Position numbers and translations under genes: made by a program. The notes below the pieces were generated by a model, which was given only the letters and a program-made list of their open reading frames with translations, was not told the DNA's origin and searched no databases. A stretch of 64,000 bases of DNA, taken from assembly GCA_023411615.1 (NCBI GenBank), contig JAEYOR010000020.1, positions 26,526-90,525 of the forward strand, written 5' to 3'. Shown here in pieces: positions 27,220-37,100 of the stretch (position 1 is its first letter; every line of letters begins with the position of its first letter). The stretch is from Actinomycetes bacterium (lineage in GTDB: Bacteria > Actinomycetota > Actinomycetes > Actinomycetales > Demequinaceae).

Positions 27220-28044
27220 ATGAGCGCCAATGAAGAGATTGTTCTCGGCGAAGGCGTCGCAATCGATGCGGGTGCCGCGTCGGTCGTGATGCGCGCCGGG
27301 TCGGGAGCGATCGACGCACTCGTCATTGGTGTCAGCTTTATCTTTGTGCTCCAGCTCGCTGAGCCGGTCTTGCAGGTAGTCAACGGCGGCCTCTATGCCG
27401 CTCTCAACATCACCCTTGTCGTCGTGTGGTTCATCGTGGTGCCCGCTCTCATTGAGCTCCTCACGCGCGGACTTTCGGTGGGTCGCCTTGCCGTCGGCTT
27501 GCGCATCGTGCGCGATGACGGCGGCCCCGTGTCAGCGCGGTACGCCTTTGGCCGCGCCCTCGTCGGCTTCTTTGAGATTTACGCCACCGCCGGAATGGTT
27601 GCCGTCACGATGTCCTTCCTCAGCGAAAGAGGCAAGCGTCTAGGTGACATGCTCGTTGGCACGTATTCAATGCGGACGCGGGGCGGGCGCAAGGCGCTGC
27701 CGCCCGTCGTCATGCCCTTTGGCCTCGCGGATTGGGCCGCCACTGCCGACGTGCGCCGCCTCCCAGACGGCCTTGCGCTGACAGCACGTCTGTTTCTCGC
27801 CCGCGCGAATGAAATGACGCCCGACGCTCGACGTCGCTTTGGCACGGACATCGCCGCTCAGATGGCACCGCTCGTTGCCCCTCCACCGCCGGGAGGCACC
27901 CACCCCGAGTCATTCATTGCTGCTGTGCTCGCCACCCGCCGTGAGCGCGAGTACGCGGCGGGATGGCGCGCGGATCGAATCAATGCGGCCGACGCCGAAC
28001 GGCTGGCTCGATTGCCCTACGGCATTCCTGACGCCGCAAACTAG
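27220..28044 (+). CDS. RDD-family membrane protein
   Basis: A 274-residue protein with an RDD domain: the Arg and Asp of helix 1 are in RAGSGAIDALVIGV (25-38), and LSVGRLAVGLRIVRDDG (88-104) carries the second conserved region. Four hydrophobic segments lie between about 30 and 150. The C-terminal 120 residues are soluble and charged, ending DAERLARLPYGI. RDD proteins have been tied to ion antiport, but here it pairs with SpoIIM-like and MoxR genes. The ATG has AAGGAGGG upstream. Confidence 0.88.
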   Translation: MSANEEIVLGEGVAIDAGAASVVMRAGSGAIDALVIGVSFIFVLQLAEPVLQVVNGGLYAALNITLVVVWFIVVPALIELLTRGLSVGRLAVGLRIVRDDGGPVSARYAFGRALVGFFEIYATAGMVAVTMSFLSERGKRLGDMLVGTYSMRTRGGRKALPPVVMPFGLADWAATADVRRLPDGLALTARLFLARANEMTPDARRRFGTDIAAQMAPLVAPPPPGGTHPESFIAAVLATRREREYAAGWRADRINAADAERLARLPYGIPDAAN

Positions 28045-28051
28045 GCGCTCG

Positions 28052-29509
28052 TCAGTAGCGGTAGTGGTCCGCCTTGTACGGGCCCTCAACGGCAATGCCC
28101 ACGTACTCCGCTTGCTGCTTCGACAGTTCAGTGAGGCGCACGCCGAGGGCATCGAGGTGCAGTCGAGCGACTTTCTCATCGAGCACCTTGGGAAGGCGGT
28201 ACACCCCGAGCGGATACTCGGCAGTGCGCACCCACAACTCGATCTGCGCGAGCACCTGGTTGGTGAACGACGTGCTCATGACGAAGGACGGGTGACCGGT
28301 CGCGTTTCCAAGATTCATCAGGCGACCCTCGCTCAGCACGATGACAGAGTGACCGTCCGGGAACGTCCACTCGTCGACCTGCGGCTTCACTGGCTCGCGC
28401 TTTGCGCCGGACCGGGCAAGTCCCGCCATGTCGATCTCGTTGTCGAAGTGGCCCACGTTTGCCACGATCGCCTTGTCCTTCATCGCGGCCATGTGCTCGA
28501 TGCGGATGATGTCCTTATTGCCCGTGGTCGTGATGAAGAAGTCAGCACGGTCCACGTAGTCCTCGACCCGGGCGACCTCGTACCCGTCCATCGCCGCTTG
28601 GAGAGCGCAGATCGGGTCCACCTCGGACACGACAACGCGCGCGCCCTGACCGCGTAGCGCCTCAGCTGCACCCTTCCCCACATCTCCGTAGCCGCATACG
28701 AAAGCGACCTTGCCGCCAATGAGCACATCGGTGGCGCGGTTGAGTCCGTCAGGCAATGAGTGGCGGATGCCGTAACGGTTGTCGAACTTTGACTTCGTCA
28801 CTGAGTCGTTGACGTTGATGGCGGGGAACAAGAGTTCGCCGCGGGCGTGCGCTTGGTCGAGACGGTGGACTCCGGTCGTCGTCTCTTCACTGACGCCGAC
28901 GATGGACGCAGCCATGCGCGTAAAGCGGGTGGGATCGGCAGCCAGAGAGCGTCGCAGCACCACGCGCATCGCCTCCACCTCGGCGTTGTAGGCCGGGTCC
29001 TCTTCTTCAAGAGGCGGAGGTACGGATCCCGCCCGCTCGGCCTTGACTCCCTCGTGGACAAGAAGGGTGGCGTCCCCGCCATCGTCGAGGATCATCGTGG
29101 GGCCATCATGGCCCTGCCACGTGAGAATGCGATCCGTGTAGTCCCAATATTCGGCAAGCGTCTCGCCCTTGATGGCAAAGACGGGCACTCCATCAGGGGC
29201 GGAGTACGTGCCCGGACCCACCACCACGGCGGCAGCTGCCTCGTCCTGGGTCGAGAAGATGTTGCACGAGGCCCACCGCACCTCAGCCCCGAGCGCGGTC
29301 AGCGTCTCGATGAGAACCGCTGTCTGCACGGTCATGTGAAGCGAGCCCGCAATGCGTGCGCCACGCAACGGCTGGGAGTCACCGTATTCAGCGCGCAACG
29401 CCATGAGGCCGGGCATCTCGACCTCGGCAAGGCGAATCTGAATTCGACCGGCGGACGCGAGAGCGAGATCTGCGACAACGTAGTCAACGCCATTGGCGTC
29501 GGCGGTCAT
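28052..29509 (-). CDS. ahcY: Adenosylhomocysteinase
   Basis: A 485-residue NAD-dependent enzyme that splits S-adenosylhomocysteine to adenosine and homocysteine in the methyl cycle. Seen: the substrate region GSLHMTVQTAVLIETL, the long actinobacterial-type insertion near 160-200, the NVNDSVTKSKFDNRYG stretch, the NAD-binding GYGDVGKG (about residue 272), NVGHFDNEID, and the C-terminal DHYRY that reaches the neighbouring subunit's cofactor. The length fits the family. It follows the cation-diffusion gene with a 4-base overlap, so it belongs to the manB-CDF-ahcY operon. I looked for an SAH riboswitch and saw none. Confidence 0.96.
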   Translation of the reverse strand: MTADANGVDYVVADLALASAGRIQIRLAEVEMPGLMALRAEYGDSQPLRGARIAGSLHMTVQTAVLIETLTALGAEVRWASCNIFSTQDEAAAAVVVGPGTYSAPDGVPVFAIKGETLAEYWDYTDRILTWQGHDGPTMILDDGGDATLLVHEGVKAERAGSVPPPLEEEDPAYNAEVEAMRVVLRRSLAADPTRFTRMAASIVGVSEETTTGVHRLDQAHARGELLFPAINVNDSVTKSKFDNRYGIRHSLPDGLNRATDVLIGGKVAFVCGYGDVGKGAAEALRGQGARVVVSEVDPICALQAAMDGYEVARVEDYVDRADFFITTTGNKDIIRIEHMAAMKDKAIVANVGHFDNEIDMAGLARSGAKREPVKPQVDEWTFPDGHSVIVLSEGRLMNLGNATGHPSFVMSTSFTNQVLAQIELWVRTAEYPLGVYRLPKVLDEKVARLHLDALGVRLTELSKQQAEYVGIAVEGPYKADHYRY

Positions 29510-30474
29510 GGGGAGCTCCGTTCAGCAGTGGAGCGTCGCACATCGGGCTCCAGATAGATGAGCCGCGCCTCGGGCACGGCGGCGCGAATAGCGGCCTCAG
29601 CGTTGTTGATCGTCGTGGCGAGCTCAGCGAGACTTTGGACGCCGGGAGCCGCCACCTTGGCGGTGACGAGGATGTCGTCGGGCCCCAAATGCAGCGTGCG
29701 GAGGTGAATGAAGTCGCTCAAACCCACCGAGGCCAAAGCAGCGTAGATCGCGTCGATGTCCTCCGGGTTGGCGGCCTCGCCCATCAGCATCGACTTTGTC
29801 TCTTTGCCGAGCACAAAGGCGATCGAGCACAGGAGCAAGCCGATCATCGCGGCGCCGATGGCATCCCAGCGGCCGTCGCCGGTCACGAGCGTCATGCTGA
29901 CGCCAAACAAGGCGAAGACGAGACCGAGCAGCGCGCCGAGGTCCTCCAAGAGGATGACAGGCAACTCCGGCGCCTTCGAGCGCTGGATGAAGCGCCGCCA
30001 CGTCCGGCCCTCGCGCACCTTGTTCGCCTCGACAATTGCCGTCCGGAAGGACCAGCTCTCCAAACCGATTGCGATCACTAGCACGACGATGGGCACCCAG
30101 TGCCAGGACTCAATTGGGTGTGGGTCCGAGAACTTGTGCCAGGCCTCGTACAAAGCGAAGAGTCCACCGAGCGTGAACAGGACGATGGCGACCATGAAGG
30201 CGTAGTAATAGCGGTCGCGAGCGAAGCCGAACGGGTGTTCCGGCGTCGCATCACGGCGTGCCCGTTTCACTCCAACGAGCAACAGCACCTGGTTGCCTGC
30301 GTCAGCAAGCGAGTGAATCGCCTCGGCAAGCATCGAGGACGCACCGGTGAGCACAAAGGCCACAAACTTGGTGATTGCGATCCCGGTGTTGGCGAGCAGC
30401 GCAGCGATGACCGCCTTGGTCCCGTGGCCCGCCTCGTGATGCGGCTCTTCGTGGCCTGCGTCCTTCGCGCTCAT
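29506..30474 (-). CDS. Cation diffusion facilitator family transporter
   Basis: A 322-residue CDF antiporter for divalent metals such as zinc or manganese. A His-rich N-terminus (HEEPHHEAGHG, 8-18) precedes six transmembrane helices (about 24-235). The metal site shows MLAEAIHSLADAGNQ in helix 2, an HSLAD pattern with the final Asp. The C-terminal domain (about 235-315) follows, with the cytoplasmic ferredoxin-like fold. 4-base overlaps with manB upstream and ahcY downstream. The GDGRWDAIGAAMIG segment in helix 5 has Asp in the usual place. Confidence 0.9.
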   Translation of the reverse strand: MSAKDAGHEEPHHEAGHGTKAVIAALLANTGIAITKFVAFVLTGASSMLAEAIHSLADAGNQVLLLVGVKRARRDATPEHPFGFARDRYYYAFMVAIVLFTLGGLFALYEAWHKFSDPHPIESWHWVPIVVLVIAIGLESWSFRTAIVEANKVREGRTWRRFIQRSKAPELPVILLEDLGALLGLVFALFGVSMTLVTGDGRWDAIGAAMIGLLLCSIAFVLGKETKSMLMGEAANPEDIDAIYAALASVGLSDFIHLRTLHLGPDDILVTAKVAAPGVQSLAELATTINNAEAAIRAAVPEARLIYLEPDVRRSTAERSSP

Positions 30475-31892
30475 ACGCCCTCCCGAATCACGGCGAGTGC
30501 TTCATCGCGCACTCGCTCCATTACGGCACGATCTTCCGCTTCGACGTTGAGCCGGAGCAGTGGCTCCGTGTTGGAACCTCGCACATTGAACCACCAGCGC
30601 TCTCCGTCCGCAGGCCAGTGCGTAAAGGTGAGGCCATCAAGCTCGTCAACCTCAACACCGTCCCTGTCAAAAGCAGCACGGACCGCGCTCAGCGACTGAG
30701 CAACGGATGCGACGGTCGAATTGATCTCGCCCGAGGCCGCGTACGGGTCATAGGTGCTGAGAAGGTCCGACAGCGACGAATCGTGCTCACCCAAGGCGGC
30801 GAGCACATGCATCGCGGCCACCATGCCGGAATCGGCAAAGAAGAAGTCGCGGAAGTAAAAGTGTGCCGAGTGTTCTCCCCCAAAGACGGCGTTGTGCGAA
30901 GCCATCTCAGCTTTGATGTTCGAGTGGCCCACGCGTGACCGGACAACGGTCGCGCCGGCTGCACTCAATTGTTCGGGAACCGCACGCGAAGAGATGAGGT
31001 TGTACAGCACCGTCGGTTGTGCGCCACCGGCAATCTCCCGCGCGGCTTCGCGTAGCCCCACAAGGCACGTAATGGCACTTGCGCGCACCACCTCGCCGCG
31101 CTCGTCGACGACAAAACAGCGATCAGCGTCGCCATCAAAGGCAAGCCCGAGATCGGCCCCATGCGCGACGACCGCTGCTTGGAGGTCGCGAAGGTTCTCT
31201 TCCTCGAGCGGGTTCGCCTCGTGGTTGGGGAAGGTGCCGTCGAGTTCGAAGTACAAAGGGATGACTGTGATGGGCAATGCGGGCAGGCCCGCCTCGACAC
31301 CGAGGACGGCTGGAACCGTGTGACCCGCCATCGCATTCGCGGCATCCACCACCACGGTGAGCGGACGGATCGAATCGAGCGGCACCAGGGAGCGCACAAA
31401 GGCGGCGTACTCCCCCAGCATGTCTCGCTCGGTCACAGTGCCCACAGCGTCGGCCGTTTCAAAGCCGTCGACAAGATAGCGCGCGGCGAGCTCGCGTACG
31501 GCACCCAGGCCGGAATCCTCGCCCACCGCGCGAGCGAGTGCACGGCACAGCTTCATGCCGTTGTACTCCGCTGGATTGTGGCTCGCCGTCACCATGATGC
31601 CGGGGCACTTGAGCACGCCCGACGCGTGATAGAGCCCGTCGGTCGAGCACAGCCCAATCGAGGTGACGTTGACACCACGCGCAGTGAGGCCGTCGGCCGC
31701 CGCCTTGACCAGTCCAGGCGAACTTTCGCGCATGTCATGACCGATGACCACGGTTGCGGCGCCTTCCGGCAACACCACCGCGTCGGCGAAAGCCGCGCCT
31801 ATCGCGCGGGCGAGCGCAGGTGTCACCTCGGAGTCAACAAGACCGCGAACGTCGTAGGACTTAATGATGGGACTGAGGTCGGGGTACGTCAC
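30471..31892 (-). CDS. manB: Phosphomannomutase/phosphoglucomutase ManB
   Basis: 473 residues of the alpha-D-phosphohexomutase family, converting mannose-6-phosphate to mannose-1-phosphate for GDP-mannose. The phosphoserine loop is TASHNP (about 101-106). The metal loop is FDGDADRC (about 260-267), the sugar loop GGEHSAH, and the phosphate loop RGSNTEPLLR near the C-terminus. Synteny with DUF3499 and WhiB2 is as in Mycobacterium. It starts the manB-CDF-ahcY operon; products should feed mannolipid and glycan synthesis by the nearby glycosyltransferase and LCP genes. Confidence 0.94.
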   Translation of the reverse strand: MTYPDLSPIIKSYDVRGLVDSEVTPALARAIGAAFADAVVLPEGAATVVIGHDMRESSPGLVKAAADGLTARGVNVTSIGLCSTDGLYHASGVLKCPGIMVTASHNPAEYNGMKLCRALARAVGEDSGLGAVRELAARYLVDGFETADAVGTVTERDMLGEYAAFVRSLVPLDSIRPLTVVVDAANAMAGHTVPAVLGVEAGLPALPITVIPLYFELDGTFPNHEANPLEEENLRDLQAAVVAHGADLGLAFDGDADRCFVVDERGEVVRASAITCLVGLREAAREIAGGAQPTVLYNLISSRAVPEQLSAAGATVVRSRVGHSNIKAEMASHNAVFGGEHSAHFYFRDFFFADSGMVAAMHVLAALGEHDSSLSDLLSTYDPYAASGEINSTVASVAQSLSAVRAAFDRDGVEVDELDGLTFTHWPADGERWWFNVRGSNTEPLLRLNVEAEDRAVMERVRDEALAVIREGV

Positions 31893-31927
31893 GGCGCAAG
31901 CCTAGCCATGCGCTGGCGCGCACAAGG

Positions 31928-32299
31928 TCACGGAGAATCTGAACCCACGACGCGCAAATGGCCCCGGCGCGGCTCGGACGCGAGAGGCGGCTCCGGCGCA
32001 TATGTGGGATATGGCGCGCTCTCGACGGTCTGTGGGCGGCCCGCCTCGCGCACTGCGCGCGCGAGAGCGTCGAGGTCATCCTCGGATGGCCCGGCTTCCT
32101 CGTACTCCTGCTGGATATGGACAACGTCCCATCCTCGCGGCGCGGTGAAGGCCTGGGCATGCGTGGCACAAAGGTCATAACAGTGCGGCTCTGCATGCGT
32201 GGACAGTTGTCCCACCACCACTGTCGAATCCGCGTACACATAGGTGAGGGTGGCCGCGGCGGGGCGCGAACACGCCGTCTTGGTGCATTGCCTGGACAC
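31928..32299 (-). CDS. DUF3499-family protein
   Basis: 123 residues, beginning VSRQCTKTACSRPAAATLTY. The paired Cys residues (CTKTAC and CYDLCATHA) and the YADSTVVVGQL segment identify DUF3499, an actinobacterial family of unknown function located between manB and the zincin-like gene. The Cys/His spacing suggests metal binding. GTG 32299 was chosen from the family N-terminus; GTG 32305 is 6 bases after TACGGT and could be the leaderless start. Confidence 0.85.
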   Translation of the reverse strand: MSRQCTKTACSRPAAATLTYVYADSTVVVGQLSTHAEPHCYDLCATHAQAFTAPRGWDVVHIQQEYEEAGPSEDDLDALARAVREAGRPQTVESAPYPTYAPEPPLASEPRRGHLRVVGSDSP

Positions 32300-32376
32300 G
32301 ATCACACCATGACCGTACCTGGCGACTTTGCGCATACAGAGCCACCACGCCGAGCGGCCGACGCTAGGGTCGCCTT

Positions 32377-32778
32377 ATGAGGAAAGACGTCCACGGTCGC
32401 GGTATGCGCAGGCCCCTCTTGACCCCTGCGCTACCGGGCTACCGAACCCGCGCCGAGCGCTTCGACGAACTTGTCGCAGATCTCTCGGAGCGGCTCGGTT
32501 CCCGGTGGGCAAAGCGGTGGGGCACGCTCGAGTTCGGGGTTGAAGATGTCCCCGCATCGGATCCGTCACCATGGGAGCGTGGCGTGCCGCTCGGACGCGT
32601 TTTCCCTGGTGAATACGGTGCCGCCACGCGGGTGGTCCTGTATCGGCGACCCATTGAGCAACGCGCGACAGAAGACGAATTGCCGCTCCTCGTGCGCGAC
32701 ATCCTTGCCGAGCAAGTCGGGCACCTCTTGGGCTTGCGACCGGACGAGGTGGACCCCACGTACGGCACCGAGGTTTAG
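32377..32778 (+). CDS. Zincin-like metallopeptidase-family protein lacking the HExxH motif
   Basis: A 133-residue protein of the small zincin-like family PF06262 (Rv3259-type by position). Conserved parts: FDELVADLSERL (29-40), PLGRVFPG (71-78) and VVLYRRPIE (86-94). Where the active site should read HExxHxxG it has AEQVGHLLG (111-119), so the first His is Ala and the Glu is followed by Gln. Catalysis is unlikely. TAGGGT ends 6 bases before ATG 32377, indicating a leaderless message. It is divergent from DUF3499 and overlaps the DUF5719 3' end by 4 bases. Confidence 0.8.
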   Translation: MRKDVHGRGMRRPLLTPALPGYRTRAERFDELVADLSERLGSRWAKRWGTLEFGVEDVPASDPSPWERGVPLGRVFPGEYGAATRVVLYRRPIEQRATEDELPLLVRDILAEQVGHLLGLRPDEVDPTYGTEV

Positions 32779-34103
32779 CGAATCGGCGGATACGGCTGCG
32801 GCACCACTGTCGCCTCAAGGGCATTGTCAGACGGTCTCATTGGCATGAGTGAGGCGATGAAACCCGTGTCGCTCGCCATGACGACGCTCCACGCCACTTC
32901 ACCCTCGATCGTCACGACGGTTCCAGCCGGTGCGTCGAGGTCAATCCATTGAATTGTGCGCGCCCCCACCGAGGCCGTTGTGATGGTGGAGCCGTCAATA
33001 TGCGCAACAACCACGCTCGTCGAATACGGCGAGTAGGCCGCGATGCGCGCGTTGTCGGCCGGTACGACGGCCACCTGGACGTCAGGGCTGATCTCCACAG
33101 CGGGCACCCACGTCGCATCAGCAGCGACATCGCCTGCAAGGCCTTCGTCCGCCAGGCGGGTCATCACCGTACGCGCTGCGGCAAAAACGGGCGCGTCCGC
33201 GGAGATCTCAATGGCACCGAGAGCTGACACCGGAACGGCAAGATCCGACACCACACCGGGCTCCAACGTGATGCCGGTGCCCGTCGACCATGGTTCAACC
33301 CCGCGCTGCGAGACAAGCATCGCGTCTACACGCGCACCCTCCGGCGCCATGAGGCGCAAGGTGACCGTGCCGTCAACTCCATCGAGACCGACCCCAGGGA
33401 TGAACAACCTCTCTCCCGCCACGCTCGGTCCCACCCAGGACGTCCCCGCGGGCTGAAAACCGTCGAGACGCGAGTCCTGAAGCGCCGCTGCAACGCCCGG
33501 TCCCGTTGCGGCGACATGGACGACGAGTGACGATTGCGACGCGGCAATGGACTCAATGAGACGGTCCGTCTGAGACTCGGCTGCCACTGACACAACGAAG
33601 GTGTCGTCGATCTTGCCAAGCGGCCCATACAGAGTGACGGTCACTTCCGACGGCGCAGTCGAGGGATTTGTCAGCACGAGCCGCGCACTCGAACCGAGGG
33701 TGGTCGAACCACCAACAAGCCATTGCTCGGCGGCCGGGGCCGAACACGTGATCGCGGTCCACCCCGCGATGTCACCATCGGCGATCCGTTCCACTTGCGC
33801 CCCGACGATCGCGTCCATCGCGGTGCCGTCGCCGACTGCCCGTTGGGTGCCGGGTGAATATGCGTCGATCGTGCGAATGGTCGGTTCCGACGCCAGATCA
33901 CCGCCCGATCCGACGTTGCCGACGGGGACCGTTTGAGCGCCAGGGCACGCGACAACGGGAGCTGGTGGCTCAACGGTGAAGGTCTGCGCGCCTGCACGAT
34001 CAACAGGGGCCACATTCGCGATGGCGATCGCGCCGATGCCCAGTGCAACGGCTGCCACTGCGACAACACGGCCAACAACGGCACGGCTGACGGGACCACT
34101 CAT
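32775..34103 (-). CDS. DUF5719 secreted/anchored protein
   Basis: 442 residues. An N-terminal hydrophobic segment (about 7-31; VVGRVVAVAAVALGIGAIAI) works as signal or anchor. The rest is a repetitive beta-rich extracytoplasmic protein with Ala/Val/Thr strands (WLVGGSTTLGSSARLVLTNP). It matches actinobacterial DUF5719, which always follows the large family 2 glycosyltransferase. It is translated with that gene through an ATGA overlap, so it is probably an accessory of the glycosyltransferase's product or export. No catalytic residues are apparent. Confidence 0.82.
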   Translation of the reverse strand: MSGPVSRAVVGRVVAVAAVALGIGAIAIANVAPVDRAGAQTFTVEPPAPVVACPGAQTVPVGNVGSGGDLASEPTIRTIDAYSPGTQRAVGDGTAMDAIVGAQVERIADGDIAGWTAITCSAPAAEQWLVGGSTTLGSSARLVLTNPSTAPSEVTVTLYGPLGKIDDTFVVSVAAESQTDRLIESIAASQSSLVVHVAATGPGVAAALQDSRLDGFQPAGTSWVGPSVAGERLFIPGVGLDGVDGTVTLRLMAPEGARVDAMLVSQRGVEPWSTGTGITLEPGVVSDLAVPVSALGAIEISADAPVFAAARTVMTRLADEGLAGDVAADATWVPAVEISPDVQVAVVPADNARIAAYSPYSTSVVVAHIDGSTITTASVGARTIQWIDLDAPAGTVVTIEGEVAWSVVMASDTGFIASLMPMRPSDNALEATVVPQPYPPIR

Positions 34104-37100
34104 GGCGCCACCTCCCGCGAGCGTCGCAGCGGAATTGAGCCGATGAGCGCCCAGGTGAGCGCGATCGCACTCGCCCACCACCACCAGCGGTGGACGGGAT
34201 CGCGATACTCGAACGTCACCGTGCTCGCGCCGGAGGGGACGGTGAACACCGCTCGGCCCCACGTGTCATCACCGCGCTCAAGAGTGGTGCCGTCTGCCTG
34301 TGCAGACCAACCGGCCGCGTCGGGCACGGCGATGACGAGAGTGCCACCGCCTGCTGGCGGATTGCGCGTCGCACCGTCGGTGCCGGAAGCCGGCACAAGG
34401 ACACGCTCGCCGTCCTCCGTCTCGATCCACGCTCGCGATACCGCGTCGCCCGCGAGTCGGTACGTTTGGCCGCGTTCGGATCCACTCGCCAAGGTGGCGT
34501 GGGGGTTTTGACTGAGTGCGTTCTGTGCGCGCTCGGCTCCCGGCGCGACGACGATCGTGCCGATGCCCCAATCACGCAGTGCACCGAGATCCGCCGCTGG
34601 CGAGACGCTCGCCGCGGCGACTGTCTGGGAGATGTCGGCAATGTCGGCGCTGCGGCCACCGCCTGACAAGGGCTTGCCGTCGGGGCCGCGCTGAGCCCGG
34701 CCAAGCACCAGAGTCGCTCCGTCGTGAGCAAGAACGTCGTAACCAATCGAGCCGTCGGCGTTCTCGCTCAACACGAGGACGCGCTGGTGCTGACTGCCCT
34801 GCTGATCAAGTGGCACCGCGAGAGGAAGCACACCGGCGTCGGCCGTGGTGATGGTGCCGCGCGGAGCGTCGGGCAAGGCGAGGAGGACGACGACAGCGAG
34901 AGTGGAGCCGGCCGCGAGCGTCGCCGCGCCCGCGGCGACCGTGCGGGCGGCTGCGAATCGGCGTCCCTCGCTCTTGATGACAACGCCGTGCACCGTCAGG
35001 CCGGCGATGAGAGCGCCAAGGGCCACAAGCGATGAGCCTGTGCCCGGCCAGCCAGAGATGGCATCGCGGCCAGCCCCGTCGCTCCATGCGGCCGTCGCGT
35101 GCGCGGACCACGCAGCCACGGCGAGACCAATTCCGACGAGCGCGATCCCCCATGCGGCCGGCTGACTGGCATGGCGCGAGGCGAGGGACGCGAGCGCACA
35201 CAGGAGCAGCACGGCAGCGGCGATGGCGCCGAGCGGCCACGCGTTGTCGAGGTCGCTCGGCCATCGCGCAGCATCCGCGAGACCAAGGGCTGTGCGCCAC
35301 ACATCGCCGCTGAACGTCTCACCTGGACCCGGTTCACGCGCAAGGATCGACAAGGCGATGCCGGGGTGTGCCGCATGGCGCAGGCCCGCAATGAGGCCTG
35401 GGAGACCAACGACGAGAGGCACTGCTGCCATCGACATAATCCGCCAGCGTCGCGGGCCGGCGCGCAACGCGAGCGCAATAACGACGCCGAGGGTGGGCAC
35501 GAGCAGGACCGGCTGGGCCACCGTCGCTGCCGTCAATGCCACAGAGCCAGCAAGAGCGGCGGATGGCGACGGTCCGGGTGCTGGCCTCTCTTCGCGGCCA
35601 CCGATCAGTTCACCGCGCCGCCACCCCGCGGCCCTTGCGATCGCCACAGCTGCGCAGCCGAGCATGATGTGGGCGATGACGGGCCCGATACGCGCATCGA
35701 GCGCTGCGGCGAGGAATGGTGGCCACAAACCCCACACCACGGCCGCTGCGAGTCGCACCCACGGAGCGCGCGTTGCGTGGCCTGCCGCCCACCACCCGAC
35801 GACAACGGCCATCAGTGGCGCCGCCGCTAGGAGCGCGGCGATTCCCAGGCGGGTTCCGCCGGGCGCAATCGCGGCGGGGAGCATGAGACCCGCATACGCA
35901 CCGTCGATGGCAGGCACACCAAAGCCCACCTCATTCCACCCACTCCAGGCCGCGTTCCATACGTCGCTCAGCGAGATGTCCGTCACTCCCGTTCCGGGGG
36001 CGACAAGCATTCGACCCGACACCACCTCACTCATCCACCGTGACGCGAGCACGGCGGAGGCGCCAAGCCCAATGACGGTGGCAACGAGGAACGACAAGCG
36101 GTGGCGGGCCCGCGCGCGTTCAAGCTCGGCGCGCACCATCTCGCTTGGCACTCGTTCAGCGCGCGCGCGCTCCAAGGTGCCAAGTTCGCGTTGGCGGACG
36201 GCATCGAATACCTGCATCGGCTTTGCGAAGAGGCGCGCTTCGATTGGACCCGTAGCGCCCATGCGGCGATGTGCGCTCGCGGACGCTGCGATCGCCGGGA
36301 TCCTCATAAGGAGCATGGGAACAACGCGCAGTTCCGCAAGAGCAGCGCGCGGAGAGTTCTGCGCGAGTCGAACACCTAAACGGAGGCCGACGCTGACGGG
36401 GATGAGCAACGCGAGAAATGGCACGAACCACCACGGCGCCCACGCAAAGGCATGATGCCATTCACTTGTTCGACGCGCCGCATGGGTGCTGACACGGCCG
36501 TGACCCCTCGTTCGCAACCCGTAGAGGGACTCTTGTGCATGACGCACCCGCACATGCGGAGCGAGGACAACGTCCCAGCCCGCCGCCCACGCACGGCGGC
36601 AAAACTCGAGCGACTCGCCAAAGCCGGCATAACCCCGGTCAAGACCGCCGAGTTCCTCCCAAGCGGATCGGCGCACGAGTGCACCACCGAGCGACACGGC
36701 CATGACATCTTCACGCCAATCGTGTTGGCCCTGGTCAATATCGTCCTCGACAACGAGCGGGATCCGGCGTGCGCCCAGCCGAGAAACCGTTGTGCCCATC
36801 GACACCAATCGCGAAGTGTCACGCCAGCGCACGTGTGCGGGACCGACGACGGCGGCGCGGGGGCGCTTGGCAGCGGTAGCCGCTAAACGGGTGAGAGCAC
36901 CCTTGTCAGGCGCGGTGTCATCGTGGAGAAGCCAGATGAGTTCATCGTCGCGCGGGGATTGCGCCGCGATCGCTTCGTTGAGCGCTGTCGCGTACGAAAG
37001 CTCAGTCGCACGCGTGAGCCGCACGGCGAGGTTCTCAGGTGGTGCGATATCTGCATCGCCGACAATGACGAGTTCCAGGGTGGGCAAGACCTCATCACTT

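Noticed and set aside
28847..29557. 236-codon + strand frame opposite ahcY
   Set aside because: Antisense to the conserved adenosylhomocysteinase coding region and without motifs.
29450..29560. SAH riboswitch before ahcY
   Set aside because: ahcY overlaps the upstream cation-diffusion gene by 4 bases, so there is no leader to hold one.
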